From positions 1-33,286 of the forward strand of contig CAZFWV010000039.1 in NCBI GenBank assembly GCA_964522605.1: a DNA stretch of 33,286 nucleotides, written 5' to 3'. This document shows, piece by piece, positions 8,901 to 15,940 of the stretch (position 1 is the stretch's first letter; every line of letters starts with the position of its first letter). A program made the position numbers and the translations under genes. The DNA comes from CAVZLD01 sp964522605. Lineage in GTDB: Bacteria > Planctomycetota > Planctomycetia > Pirellulales > Pirellulaceae. The notes under the pieces were generated by a model that had not been told where the DNA came from, ran no database searches, and saw only the letters and a program-made list of their open reading frames with translations.

Positions 8901-9207
8901 ACTGACAGACGCCCAGGTGGTATCGAGCATCGACCACTTTCGGGTCCTGGGGATGCGTCTGGAGGAAGGTTTGCCAGGCTTCGGCCGCCAGGTCAAAAGC
9001 CCCGTTGTTCTGATAATTCGCCGCTTTGGCGTAGTCCGCCAGAGCCTGAGGCGACGACGGGGGCCCCGCGGCCGACGCGGAGGGCTCCGGCTGCGGACCG
9101 TCGGTCTGCTGGGCGACCATCTGCCCACAGATCCATACGGCGATTCCGACAGCGATCCCGATGACACCGACCGAACGGCCGGCCCTCCCGAATCGGACCC
9201 TGACCAT
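5944..9207 (-). CDS. Large exported or anchored TPR-repeat protein
   Basis: 1087 residues from the ATG at 9207, which has a strong GGGGGAG ribosome site 6 nt upstream; an in-frame TTG at 9222 overlaps that site and is less likely. A hydrophobic segment ('VGVIGIAVGIAVWICGQMVA') near the N-terminus is a signal peptide or anchor ending near 'AQQ'. The rest is tetratricopeptide repeats over almost the whole length, with recurring patterns such as 'DARYHLGVCQLQLKDLAKA', 'DDALYALGVTREELGQYDLA' and 'AEAAYHVGEAAYRKGQFERA', similar to the YbgF/BamD type of periplasmic TPR. It is the first gene of the minus-strand operon, upstream of exbB and exbD. Known: YbgF (CpoB) sits with the Tol-Pal system in proteobacteria. 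Inferred: a periplasmic scaffold for the ExbBD machine, much larger than CpoB. Confidence 0.88.
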   Translation of the reverse strand: MVRVRFGRAGRSVGVIGIAVGIAVWICGQMVAQQTDGPQPEPSASAAGPPSSPQALADYAKAANYQNNGAFDLAAEAWQTFLQTHPQDPKVVDARYHLGVCQLQLKDLAKARDAFQAAVDATGPFERREDALLNLGWTLYSLALKNQPELFPQADQAFEALLREFPEGQYRDQAQFFRGESLYLQAKREEAAAAYQQVIDNFPESDLRDDALYALGVTREELGQYDLAGPLYDRFLQEFPEHELVNEVKMRKADTILYAQDFAEAATRFAEVAAIPGFSSADYALYRQAFCQARLDKFEEAGNLFARITREFPQSSYLADATMSAARMYFRADKLDLAAEWFDKVIAAQDQYAIEAVHWRARLMLRQKQLEQALTLIDQYLPQAKEHPYYVNLLMDRADVVYELPEQRGKAIPLYAKLAEQYPQHVLAPQALYNAAFGAMQLKDFQQGLQYAQKFMQDFASHQLLADVQHVAAECQLQLGNAPAAAELFGQLARNHPDREESAQWLIREALALYMQPDYEAALKTLEGRLDLMKNADDRAEAYYVIGMSHFGRDEFLQAKDALQESLEAQPQWRQADETLLILARSQRELKEIDAARKSVERLLQQFPESAVRDQAHFRLAECAYAQGDFGTAVEHYSHVLQDWPQSSSVPYALYGRGWARLRMEQNDPAESDFSRLIDQFPDSPVTRQAYYARALCRQQQGNYADSLTDVEAFLQRDPSRQEKSDALYVRGLDQIGLGQPDQAEATLKSIVREDPEYVSVDKVLYELAWSLKNRQQEDQAAIVFEQLIKQHTSSPLAAEAAYHVGEAAYRKGQFERAAQLYQQALSNRKEPGELDEKAWYKLGWSQYQLQQYKEAIQSFQQQLQLAPEGTLAGDAHFLQGECHFKLQNHQLALVSFNEATSRQLSSPQMDLLARLHAGQTAGQMGQWQESLQWLNELPQKYADSPFRPQVLYETAVAHQQLGDLDQALKLFMQAADQATGELAARARFMVGEVLYARKDYAPAIREFRKVMFGFNSSASPEIQQWQAKAGLEAAQCAALIASQQTDANEKERLLDLARQLLKHVQTQFPSSPEAVTAGEQLKRYGG

Positions 9208-9243
9208 GGACAGCTCCCCCAACAGAACCTCGGACGTTTTTCC

Positions 9244-9298
9244 CCCTGCTCAGTGTACGGAAACACACGCTCAGCGACAACTTACGTGAACACAGGCG
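9244..9298. repeat. 55-bp direct repeat, left copy, ending at the gap edge
   Basis: The 55 bases from CCCTGCTCAGTG to ACACAGGCG are repeated without mismatch at 9399-9453. The left copy ends exactly at the first N and the right copy begins exactly after the last N. That is what unmerged overlapping contig ends look like, so this is probably one sequence present twice by assembly. Confidence 0.9.
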
Positions 9299-9398
9299 NN
9301 NNNNNNNNNNNNNNNNNNNNNNNNNNNNNNNNNNNNNNNNNNNNNNNNNNNNNNNNNNNNNNNNNNNNNNNNNNNNNNNNNNNNNNNNNNNNNNNNNN
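9299..9398. other. Assembly gap (100 N)
   Basis: A run of exactly 100 N flanked by identical 55-bp sequences. The real gap is probably absent or negative in length, or it hides a tandem repeat that the assembler could not resolve. Confidence 0.99.
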
Positions 9399-9453
9399 CC
9401 CTGCTCAGTGTACGGAAACACACGCTCAGCGACAACTTACGTGAACACAGGCG
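9399..9453. repeat. 55-bp direct repeat, right copy
   Basis: Identical to 9244-9298 and starting at the first base after the gap. Confidence 0.9.
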
Positions 9454-9459
9454 TAAACC

Positions 9460-9580
9460 TTCGTTCGACCCGTAGCCGCAGGGGAGGTTCGTTTAACCGC
9501 GTGGGCAACGCCCCGCGTGCGGTAGCGCGATGGAAGCGTAGCCGCGGGTAGACCTCGCCTGCGGCTACGGGTTAAACGAA
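9460..9580. repeat. Palindromic intergenic element A (CGTAGCCGCAGG type)
   Basis: A 23-bp inverted repeat with two mismatches pairs 9460-9482 with 9558-9580. The inner 14 bp (CCCGTAGCCGCAGG with CCTGCGGCTACGGG) are perfect. A further copy of TTCGTTTAACC inside (9488-9498) pairs alternatively with 9570-9580, and a partial GTAGCCGCGGG copy lies near 9538-9548. The element could fold as a branched hairpin. Its ends resemble elements B (13346-13465) and C (18170-18290). Confidence 0.8.
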
Positions 9581-9776
9581 TAGTCACACACAGGCGGCGA
9601 GTCTGTCTAAACCTTGACAGTCTCTGGCAACCGAGTTCGAATAAAAGAGGTAGGGGCAAGATGTGGGCTGAGCTGGGGATGGGTCGCCAGCGCACTCGGG
9701 GGTCTGAGATGGCCTGATGTGCGGTGGCCGAGATGAAACCGGGTCCGATCACCTCCGCGGACAGCCCAATCGGTCC

Positions 9777-11363
9777 ATGGGAACAGGGAATCGCACGTTG
9801 TCAATTCGCTCTTACCACCGCTTGCCCCGCGCTCGGGGGCTTGCCCGCCGCGCCGGGCTGACTCTGATTGAAATGCTGATCGCCGTTGCGCTCACCCTGC
9901 TGGTGGTCCTGGCGATCGTCCGCGTCTTCGATGTGCTCGGCACGAACGTGACCCAAAGCCGCGCCATTCTCGAACTGTCCGGCGAGTTGCGGAATGCCGC
10001 CAACCTGCTGCAGGCCGACCTCGATCGCATTACCGCTCCCACCCTGCCCCCACTCGATCCGCAATCGGGACTCGGGTACTTGGAGATCATTGAAGGGATT
10101 CGGACCGATCGAGATCCGGACGGAGATCGATTCTCGGGCGACCCACTCGAGAAACTAAGTCCGCGCGATGATTTCTTCGACGACCCAGCGCAGGTTTTTA
10201 ACCCCGTCTATCTGCAGACCGTATCCAAGATCTTAGGTGATGTGGATGACGTTTTTATGGCGACAATCCGCAGCACGGGCGAACCCTTCGTGGGGCGGCT
10301 TCAGCGGGCGGACGGGACCACGGACGTGATCCAATCCGAATTGGCCGAAGTCATCTGGTGGGTCGACGTGCGGCGGCCCAATGTGCCCATCAACGTCAAT
10401 AACAGCAAATTTGTGGATCTGGACGCACCATCAAACAAATTGTCGATCCACCGAAGAATCCTGTTGATTCGGCCGGATTTGACTCCGCAGATCGCCGGAT
10501 GGACGTTCGCCAACGCCGAGCGGTTGCTGGAATTCCTCCGCGCCAACGATCTGTCCGTTCGTCCCCAAGGAAATCGACTGATTGCCAATTCGCTGAGCGA
10601 TTTGACACGTCGTGAGAATCGCTTTGCCCATTGGCACCCAGCCTTATTCTTGGCTCCCGATTACCGACTTGATGGCTTTCCTTTCCCGGTCTACCGCCAG
10701 TTCCTTGCACCCGCCAGCGACGGCAGCGATTTGGTGCTGGGGGATGCGTTGGCCTTCGACATTCGCGTGTATGATCCGTCCGCCCCGCTGCTGCCGACCA
10801 CCACATCAACGACGCAAACAGTCAATTACCTGCTGACGCCAACCGATCCTGGATTCTACGACGTGGCTCGACAAAACCAGGCGTTCCCCGCCGGGCAGGG
10901 AGCGTTTGTTGATCTTGGCTATGGCCATCTCGCGATCTTTGGCAAGGGATTGCTGAACTATTACTCCAATCTCCCAACGACTTATTCGTTTCACCGGGAA
11001 CCCTACGTCAAGTCCAAGCTTGGTCAGACTGTGATTCCGGGCTACGGAACGTATGATGATCAACGCTACACGTATGGCACGTGGTCAACCCACTACGAGC
11101 GGGACGGGATCGATCAGGACGGTGACTGGGTGAATAACGCCAATTCACCCGGTTACACGTTAAGAGACGAGGGTACAAACGGTCTGGACGATCCCACGAA
11201 TGTCGGAGGTATTCCGGGAGTCGTCGACGACGAAGGCGAAAAGGAAACCTCTCCGCCCTACCCGTTGCCCCTGAGGGGCGTTGAGATCCTGCTGCGGGCG
11301 CAGGAGTACAGCACGCAGCAGGTGCGTCAGGTGAGTGTGATCGGGGATTTTCTTCCTGAATAG
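9777..11363 (+). CDS. Pseudopilin-like protein with type IV prepilin N-terminal motif
   Basis: 528 residues from ATG 9777. The prepilin peptidase site is clear: 'RRAG|LTLIEMLIAVALTLLVV', with Gly before the cut, Glu at +5 and a hydrophobic helix after. The remaining ~480 residues form a large periplasmic or surface head with an Asp/Gly-rich segment near the C-terminus ('DGIDQDGDWVNN', 'DDEGEKETSPPYPLPLRGVE'), ending 'VSVIGDFLPE'. This size and architecture fit the large minor-pseudopilin (GspJ-like) type seen in planctomycetes. Starts at 9717 (ATG) and 9798 (TTG, with AGGGA upstream) are also possible; none has an ideal ribosome site. No other secretion or pilus genes are in the window. The next gene starts 27 nt downstream of the stop. 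The prepilin call is strong; the specific machine is unknown. Confidence 0.85.
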   Translation: MGTGNRTLSIRSYHRLPRARGLARRAGLTLIEMLIAVALTLLVVLAIVRVFDVLGTNVTQSRAILELSGELRNAANLLQADLDRITAPTLPPLDPQSGLGYLEIIEGIRTDRDPDGDRFSGDPLEKLSPRDDFFDDPAQVFNPVYLQTVSKILGDVDDVFMATIRSTGEPFVGRLQRADGTTDVIQSELAEVIWWVDVRRPNVPINVNNSKFVDLDAPSNKLSIHRRILLIRPDLTPQIAGWTFANAERLLEFLRANDLSVRPQGNRLIANSLSDLTRRENRFAHWHPALFLAPDYRLDGFPFPVYRQFLAPASDGSDLVLGDALAFDIRVYDPSAPLLPTTTSTTQTVNYLLTPTDPGFYDVARQNQAFPAGQGAFVDLGYGHLAIFGKGLLNYYSNLPTTYSFHREPYVKSKLGQTVIPGYGTYDDQRYTYGTWSTHYERDGIDQDGDWVNNANSPGYTLRDEGTNGLDDPTNVGGIPGVVDDEGEKETSPPYPLPLRGVEILLRAQEYSTQQVRQVSVIGDFLPE

Positions 11364-11390
11364 AACCGACGAAGAGGCGAGTTGCCGCCC

Positions 11391-11903
11391 ATGAGAATTG
11401 ACTCGGCCCATCCCCCGCGGCAACCTTTTTTTCGCTCGGCCCGCCGTCGCTCGACGCCGCATCAGATTCGGTTGCGCGGCCCATGGCGTTGGCAGTCGAC
11501 GCCGTCGAAAAGTACAACCTCCGACGCCCACCCACAGCGCGACGACAGAGTTCCCGACTCCGCCGATCCCGCCAATCCGTTGACCTTTACCGCCCCGGAT
11601 GGCCTGCGTTCCGTCCTCGCCGCCGAGTCGATCACGCGGTTGCGCGTCTCGCGGACCTTTCATCGTCCGACCGGTTTGGATTCCGGCTCCCGAGTCGACC
11701 TCGTGATCGAGCCGGTCTCGGTCCCGTATACCGTTCGCCTGAACGGCGTCGCTCTCGAATCGATCAAATCCGGTGCCGGCCGTTTTTCTATCGCACAGCA
11801 TTTGCAGCCCACCAACCAACTGCAATTGGACCTGGATCTTGCTCGCGCCGAGCAGCAAGGATCCACCCCACCGCGAATCGACGTTCGTCTGGAAATCACC
11901 TGA
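11391..11903 (+). CDS. Small hypothetical protein, possible beta-sandwich carbohydrate-binding-like fold
   Basis: 170 residues from ATG 11391, with GAAGAGG 13 nt upstream; a TTG at 11382 lies only 4 nt after the same GAAGAGG. The first ~65 residues are basic and not recognisable apart from 'IRLRGPWRWQ'. The second half alternates strands: 'ITRLRVSRTFHRPTGLDSGS', 'RVDLVIEPVSVPYTVRLNGV', 'FSIAQHLQPTNQLQLDLDL', 'PPRIDVRLEI'. That pattern resembles the N-terminal sugar-binding jelly roll of family 2 glycosidases, here without any catalytic domain. There is no signal peptide. It lies 27 nt after the pseudopilin gene and 49 nt before the DUF1080 gene, all on the same strand. The coding call is moderately sure; the fold is inference. 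Confidence 0.6.
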   Translation: MRIDSAHPPRQPFFRSARRRSTPHQIRLRGPWRWQSTPSKSTTSDAHPQRDDRVPDSADPANPLTFTAPDGLRSVLAAESITRLRVSRTFHRPTGLDSGSRVDLVIEPVSVPYTVRLNGVALESIKSGAGRFSIAQHLQPTNQLQLDLDLARAEQQGSTPPRIDVRLEIT

Positions 11904-11952
11904 TCGCCGACAATCAATCGGATTGCACAAGGCATTGACGGAGGCCAACGGC

Positions 11953-13149
11953 ATGCTCGCTCATCGATTCTTTACCTTTTGTGGATGGAGTTTCCTGCTG
12001 ACGCTGCTGCTCACCACGGCAGGCTCCGCCGCGGAACCCAACATATTGACTCCGGAGGAACAATCCGACGGCTGGCTGCTGCTGTTCGATGGTTCCACGA
12101 TGTTTGGCTGGCGACCCGCGGGAGACGCGGATTGGAAAGTCGCCGACGGCGCGATCCAGGTCAGTCGTGGCGAGAACTGCTTGCTGCGCACCACCACGCA
12201 GTTCGGGAATTACATCCTGAAGGTCGACTTCCGCGCTGCCGCCGAAACCAACAGCGGAATCTTCTTGCGCACGAGCCCCCAGCCTCAGAACGTCCGAGCT
12301 GACTGTTACGAGTTGAATATCGCACCGCCCGCGAATCCCTTTCCCACGGCAAGTTTTGTGCAGCGCCAGAAGGCTGACGTGGACGCGGTGGCGCCTGACG
12401 TGTGGCACTCCTTCGAAGTCCGGGCCGAAGACGGCGAATTCACCGTTCAGTTGGACGGCCAGATCGTGCTGGAATACTCCGATCCGCAGCCGCTCGGTCG
12501 GGGATTCATTGGATTACAGCACAACGCGGGGCCGGCCGCGTTTCGCAACATCAAGCTGAAACCGCTAGGCCTGAAGCCACTCTTTAACGGCCAGGACCTC
12601 ACCGGATGGATTGATGCTCCCAATCAGCCAAGCCGTTTCGCCGTCACGGAAACCGGAGAATTGTCGGTGCGCGGTGGGCGTGGACAGTTGGAAAGCGAAG
12701 CTCACTTCGCGGACTTCGTCTTGCAGGCCGACTGCCTGACGCACGCGGCAGGGCTCAACTCCGGAATCTTCTTCCGGTGTGTTCCCGGCAGTCCGATGGA
12801 TGGGTATGAGAGTCAGATCCACAATGGCTTTCAGAACGGAGATCGAACGCAGCCGGTCGACTGTGGGACGGGCGGCATCTTCCGCCGCCAGAATGCGCGC
12901 CGCGTCGTCGCAGACGATGGGGTCTGGTTTCGCAAGACCATCATCGCCGATGGCCCGCACATCGCGGTCTGGGTCAACGGATATCTCGTGACCGACTGGA
13001 CGGATACGCGCGCCCCGGACGCAAACCCTCGCCGCGGACGGCGATTGGAGGCCGGTTCGATCATGGTCCAGGCACACGATCCGACCACGGATCTCTCGTT
13101 CCGACGAATCGAAATCGCCGAAACCCCACCGCGCTGGACGAAGCCCTAA
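11953..13149 (+). CDS. Exported protein with two DUF1080 (3-keto-disaccharide hydrolase-like) domains
   Basis: 398 residues. ATG 11953 is chosen because GGAGG lies 8 nt upstream and a signal peptide follows immediately ('FLLTLLLTTAGSAAEP'). Domain 1 (about 37-200) begins 'GWLLLFDGSTMFGW' and contains 'NSGIFLRTSP'. Domain 2 (about 205-395) begins 'LKPLFNGQDLTGWI' and contains 'LNSGIFFRCVPGSPMDGYES' and 'GTGGIFRRQNARRVV'. Both are the concanavalin-like DUF1080 sandwich, highly amplified in planctomycetes; some family members hydrolyse 3-keto-glycosides. The second copy keeps the GYExQ-type motif ('DGYESQIHN') more clearly than the first, so it is the likelier catalytic or binding copy. Role inferred: extracytoplasmic glycan or glycoside processing. 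Confidence 0.92.
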   Translation: MLAHRFFTFCGWSFLLTLLLTTAGSAAEPNILTPEEQSDGWLLLFDGSTMFGWRPAGDADWKVADGAIQVSRGENCLLRTTTQFGNYILKVDFRAAAETNSGIFLRTSPQPQNVRADCYELNIAPPANPFPTASFVQRQKADVDAVAPDVWHSFEVRAEDGEFTVQLDGQIVLEYSDPQPLGRGFIGLQHNAGPAAFRNIKLKPLGLKPLFNGQDLTGWIDAPNQPSRFAVTETGELSVRGGRGQLESEAHFADFVLQADCLTHAAGLNSGIFFRCVPGSPMDGYESQIHNGFQNGDRTQPVDCGTGGIFRRQNARRVVADDGVWFRKTIIADGPHIAVWVNGYLVTDWTDTRAPDANPRRGRRLEAGSIMVQAHDPTTDLSFRRIEIAETPPRWTKP

Positions 13150-13226
13150 TACTTTGTCACAGCTTGGCGATGACTCAAGAATCACTTCAGTTGTTTTCCA
13201 ACGAAGGTGGCTGGCGTCGATCGCAG

Positions 13227-13257
13227 CGAGCCCCCAGGTCACGCGGCTGGGGGCTCG
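13227..13257 (+). terminator. GC-rich hairpin downstream of the DUF1080 gene
   Basis: An 11-bp perfect stem (CGAGCCCCCAG, loop GTCACGCGG, CTGGGGGCTCG) begins 78 nt after the stop codon. It lacks a U-tract, so it may be a transcription or mRNA-stability stop, or simply another dispersed palindrome. Confidence 0.4.
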
Positions 13258-13345
13258 ACGCTCGTTCCTCGCGTCTCGACCCCAGGCACCCAGTTGCTCT
13301 TGAGTTATCACTGAGGATTGGGGTTGTCTCAAACGTCGCGGTCAA

Positions 13346-13465
13346 CGTAGGCCGACTTGTCCCAAGTCGGCGTTCCGGCTGTCGAAATCAACTCGTGACG
13401 ATTCCGCTGATCGAGGTACCAAAGCCGACTTGAGACCGTCGGCTACCGGGACAAGTCGGCCTACG
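13346..13465. repeat. Palindromic intergenic element B (CGTAGGCCGACTTG type)
   Basis: An 18-bp perfect inverted repeat pairs 13346-13363 (CGTAGGCCGACTTGTCCC) with 13448-13465. A nested pair, CAAGTCGGC near 13363-13371 with GCCGACTTG at 13424-13432, gives an alternative stem. It shares CGTAG...CTACG ends and a nested layout with elements A and C, but the arm sequence differs. Confidence 0.8.
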
Positions 13466-13546
13466 GGGACGGGTCCCGGCGGGCCCCCTATTTCGCGGAC
13501 CCTGCCACAACCTCAGTCTCAACAAGGGGTTGCGACCCTCGCCGGT

Positions 13547-13576
13547 TTGACGCGGCGGGTCCCGCCCGCTTATTCT
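13547..13576 (+). promoter_or_regulatory. Sigma-70-like promoter for the CBS gene, with palindrome in the spacer
   Basis: TTGACG (13547-13552) and TATTCT (13571-13576) are separated by 18 bp. A palindrome GCGGG-T-CCCGC (13555-13565) lies between them and could be an operator. The predicted start near 13583 gives a ~130-nt leader. The call rests on consensus matching only. Confidence 0.4.
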
Positions 13577-13713
13577 ACTGGGTTCGGGGCCCCCATCGCC
13601 CGGGATCCGTCATCGGTAGGGCCTCTTGGACATCCGCCGCCCCGGGAAGTCTTTTCGGCAGCCGTGCGACCGTCCGTCTGCAGGAGCCTATGATTTTGAG
13701 GAGAGATCGAACG

Positions 13714-14139
13714 ATGCGACTACGCGACATACTGCGAGTTAAAGGATCCCAGGTGCACACCATTTCGCCATCTGCAACGTTGCAGGATGTCGCGAATATC
13801 CTGGTTCAGCACAATTGCGGGTCTCTCGTCGTCACCGACGGCGATCAGTTGTGTGGGATCATCACCGAACGCGACATCCTACGGGCCGCAGCGGCAAGTG
13901 ATCCTCCCCTGATCGACTGCCTGGTTCGAGATCACATGACGGGAAAATTGATCACGGGATCGCCGGACGAGAGTCTCTCGGAAGTGATGGGGCAGATGAC
14001 CGAACATCGAATTCGTCATCTACCGATCCTCGAGAACGGACGACTCGTAGGGATTATATCGATCGTGGACGTCGTGAAAGCGCAGCACGATCAGCTAAGC
14101 ATGGAAAACCACTATCTAAAGAATTATATTCAAGGGTAA
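13714..14139 (+). CDS. Two-CBS-domain protein
   Basis: 141 residues from ATG 13714, preceded by GAGGAGAG about 10 nt upstream; the in-frame ATG at 13690 has its AGGAG only 3 nt away and is less likely. The protein is a Bateman pair and nothing else: CBS 1 ('HTISPSATLQDVANIL ... GIITERDILR') and CBS 2 ('ITGSPDESLSEVMGQM ... IRHLPILENGRLVGIISIVD'). Such stand-alone pairs bind adenosine nucleotides and act as energy or redox sensors on partner proteins. No partner is obvious; the downstream TPR gene starts 110 nt later. A 'Q-rich/YLKNYIQG' tail follows the second domain. Family identity is sure, ligand and partner unknown. Confidence 0.93.
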   Translation: MRLRDILRVKGSQVHTISPSATLQDVANILVQHNCGSLVVTDGDQLCGIITERDILRAAAASDPPLIDCLVRDHMTGKLITGSPDESLSEVMGQMTEHRIRHLPILENGRLVGIISIVDVVKAQHDQLSMENHYLKNYIQG

Positions 14140-14249
14140 GGCAATTTCTTGGCGGCAGCAGTCCATTCCCTTCGATTGATCCCCCGCAGCACGAGTTGCC
14201 GCTGCTTGTTTCCAATCACTTTGTCTTCAATGAAAGTCGTGGTGTATCA

Positions 14250-15662
14250 ATGACTTCCCTTCCAATCCCGTCTGCTTCTTCTCGCCAGTATGCGCGTCGT
14301 GTCGGATTCTTGATCCTTGGGTTTGCCTTGCTTGGGTTGGCTCCCGCGCTGGCCCAAACGGAATTCTCCGCGAAGACTTTGTTGGAACCCATCGTGGACG
14401 AATACGGCCCCCAATACCAAGACGTGGACACAGCGATTGAGCAGCTACGTTCCGGAAGACTGAGTGATGCACGCGACACGTTAGCGACGGCACGGCAGAA
14501 GAACGCAGACCTGCCGCCGGCCAACATGATGCTGGCCGACATTCTGTTCCGCGTCAATCAGGTGAATTTGGGCGTTGCAGCACTGGAGGAAGCAGCGAAG
14601 GAGGATCCCAGCGATCCCGGCGCCTACGTGTACTTGGGCGAATTGGCGTTGCGAGGTCGGCGATTCACCGAGGCCAGCTTGTTGTTCGAAAAGGGACTGG
14701 AGCTGTCGAACGAGTACACCGCCAACAACAAGCGAAAGAATCGCCTGCTGCTGAGCATCTACGGTGGTCTCGCCACGCTGGCCGAACGGGACGAAGACCT
14801 GGCCGAATCGAAGCGATACCTGGATGAACTGCTGAAGATTGAGCCCGAGAACACCTTGGGTTTAATGCGACAAGGACGCGTGATTTTCAAGATGGCGACG
14901 GACGTGAAGGGGGAGAACGAGGCCTACAAGGTTTTCCAACAGGTGTACCGCACGAGTCCGGAAAACACCGCCTTTCCCGATGTGAACATGGGACTGTTGT
15001 ACGAGCAGGCGGGGAAGCCCGAAAATGCCAGCAAGATGATGGACAGGGCGATCGAGAAGGATGGCAACAACATTCGGACGCGACTGTCGGTCGCGAAGTG
15101 GGGCCTGGACACGAATCGACTCGATGTCGCCAAGGCAAATGCCGAAGCCGCGCTGAAGCTGGATCCAACCTCCCTGGAAGCCAGGTTGTATGCCGGACTC
15201 GTGGCGCGCTTCAACAACGATCTGGGGACCGCCGAACAGATGTTTCGCGATGCCCATCAGCAATCCCCCACGAATTTGGCTGCTCTGACTCAGCTCTGCC
15301 TGGCGCTGGTCGATCAGCCGGATGATGCGAAGAAGCAAAAGGCGTTGGAATACGCCAAGATGAACGTGCAGATGCACGCCGATTTGAATCAAGTCGCGGG
15401 TCGTGAGGCGGCGGTGACCTACGCCTGGGTCCTGTCACGACTGGGCCGCTCTGCCGACGCGATGAACGCAATTCAGCAGATTCTTCCCGCTGTTACAACG
15501 CTGAGTGCCGACAGTGCCTATCACGCCGCCAAGATTTTGTACGACAGCGGGCAGAATGAAGCGGCTCGAAAGATCTTGGAGCTGAAGCTAGCCGGCGATG
15601 CCGTGTTCCCGAACCGGAACGATGCAGAGCAACTGCTTGCACGGATTCGCAGCAATCCGTAG
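14250..15662 (+). CDS. Exported TPR-repeat protein
   Basis: 470 residues from ATG 14250. This start places a signal peptide directly at the N-terminus ('RRVGFLILGFALLGLAPALAQ', cut after AQ); an upstream ATG at 14196 would bury it. The ribosome site is weak. The mature protein consists of helical tetratricopeptide repeats: 'AIEQLRSGRLSDARDTLATA', 'GAYVYLGELALRGRRFTEAS', 'LDELLKIEPENTLGLMRQGR', 'AALKLDPTSLEARLYAGLVA' and more up to the C-terminus. No catalytic domain is visible. It should be periplasmic or paryphoplasmic. It follows the CBS gene on the same strand, but the 110-nt gap does not demand an operon. Confidence 0.9.
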   Translation: MTSLPIPSASSRQYARRVGFLILGFALLGLAPALAQTEFSAKTLLEPIVDEYGPQYQDVDTAIEQLRSGRLSDARDTLATARQKNADLPPANMMLADILFRVNQVNLGVAALEEAAKEDPSDPGAYVYLGELALRGRRFTEASLLFEKGLELSNEYTANNKRKNRLLLSIYGGLATLAERDEDLAESKRYLDELLKIEPENTLGLMRQGRVIFKMATDVKGENEAYKVFQQVYRTSPENTAFPDVNMGLLYEQAGKPENASKMMDRAIEKDGNNIRTRLSVAKWGLDTNRLDVAKANAEAALKLDPTSLEARLYAGLVARFNNDLGTAEQMFRDAHQQSPTNLAALTQLCLALVDQPDDAKKQKALEYAKMNVQMHADLNQVAGREAAVTYAWVLSRLGRSADAMNAIQQILPAVTTLSADSAYHAAKILYDSGQNEAARKILELKLAGDAVFPNRNDAEQLLARIRSNP

Positions 15663-15698
15663 GCTCACGCGGAATTAGATCTTCCGCACCGTGGAATA

Positions 15699-15728
15699 GG
15701 CTGAAGGCTGGAGGCTGGAGCCTGCAGC
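15699..15728. repeat. Degenerate copy of the AGGCTGG minisatellite
   Basis: AGGCTGA-AGGCTGG-AGGCTGG units followed by AGCCTGCAG match the 7-bp repeat found at 27267-27329. The inner AGGCTGGAGCCT is palindromic, as at the other site, where the repeat also ends in a complementary stretch. Confidence 0.6.
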
Positions 15729-15734
15729 GGGTAG

Positions 15735-15778
15735 AAAAAAAGGTCGTGGCACGTCGCTCCGTCGTCGTACCACGACCT
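15735..15778 (-). terminator. Intrinsic terminator (minus strand), second of two
   Basis: On the minus strand a 13-bp stem (15778-15766 with 15753-15741, one G-U wobble, 12-nt loop) is followed by seven U. The plus-strand version has a C-A mismatch and no T-tract, so the structure is functional only leftward. Confidence 0.75.
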
Positions 15779-15828
15779 CCATCCTGAAACGAGACAGACG
15801 ACTTGCGCCGACGTTGTCTCGCCCTCCC
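15735..15828 (-). ncRNA. Candidate small RNA ending at an intrinsic terminator
   Basis: Between the two leftward terminators lies a segment with an internal hairpin (GAGACA at 15791-15796 with TGTCTC at 15815-15820, extendable with one bulge) followed by a strong terminator stem and U7. An AT-rich patch just upstream (CATATT/TATAAC on the minus strand, 15831-15843) could be a -10 region; no good -35 is seen. The alternative is that this is simply a second backup terminator for the Cys-rich gene. Confidence 0.25.
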
Positions 15829-15940
15829 GGTAATATGGTTATAGGGAGCTTATCGGCATGATCGGCGCCGCGTCTAAAGCCGATTTGTCATCTTCTGCCG
15901 AACGTAACGCCCTTGTAGGTTCTGTCTGCTGTATCGCTTC

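Larger units (their letters stand above)
9208..9776. other. Divergent spacer with assembly gap and palindromic element A
   Basis: This non-coding region separates the minus-strand ExbBD operon from the plus-strand pseudopilin gene and should hold both promoters. It contains a 55-bp exact duplication on either side of a 100-N gap and a palindromic element at 9460-9580. I do not see a convincing -35/-10 pair for either direction. Confidence 0.6.

Noticed and set aside
9601..9716. tRNA-like GTTCGAAT sequence near 9632
   Set aside because: No acceptor, D or anticodon stems can be built around it.
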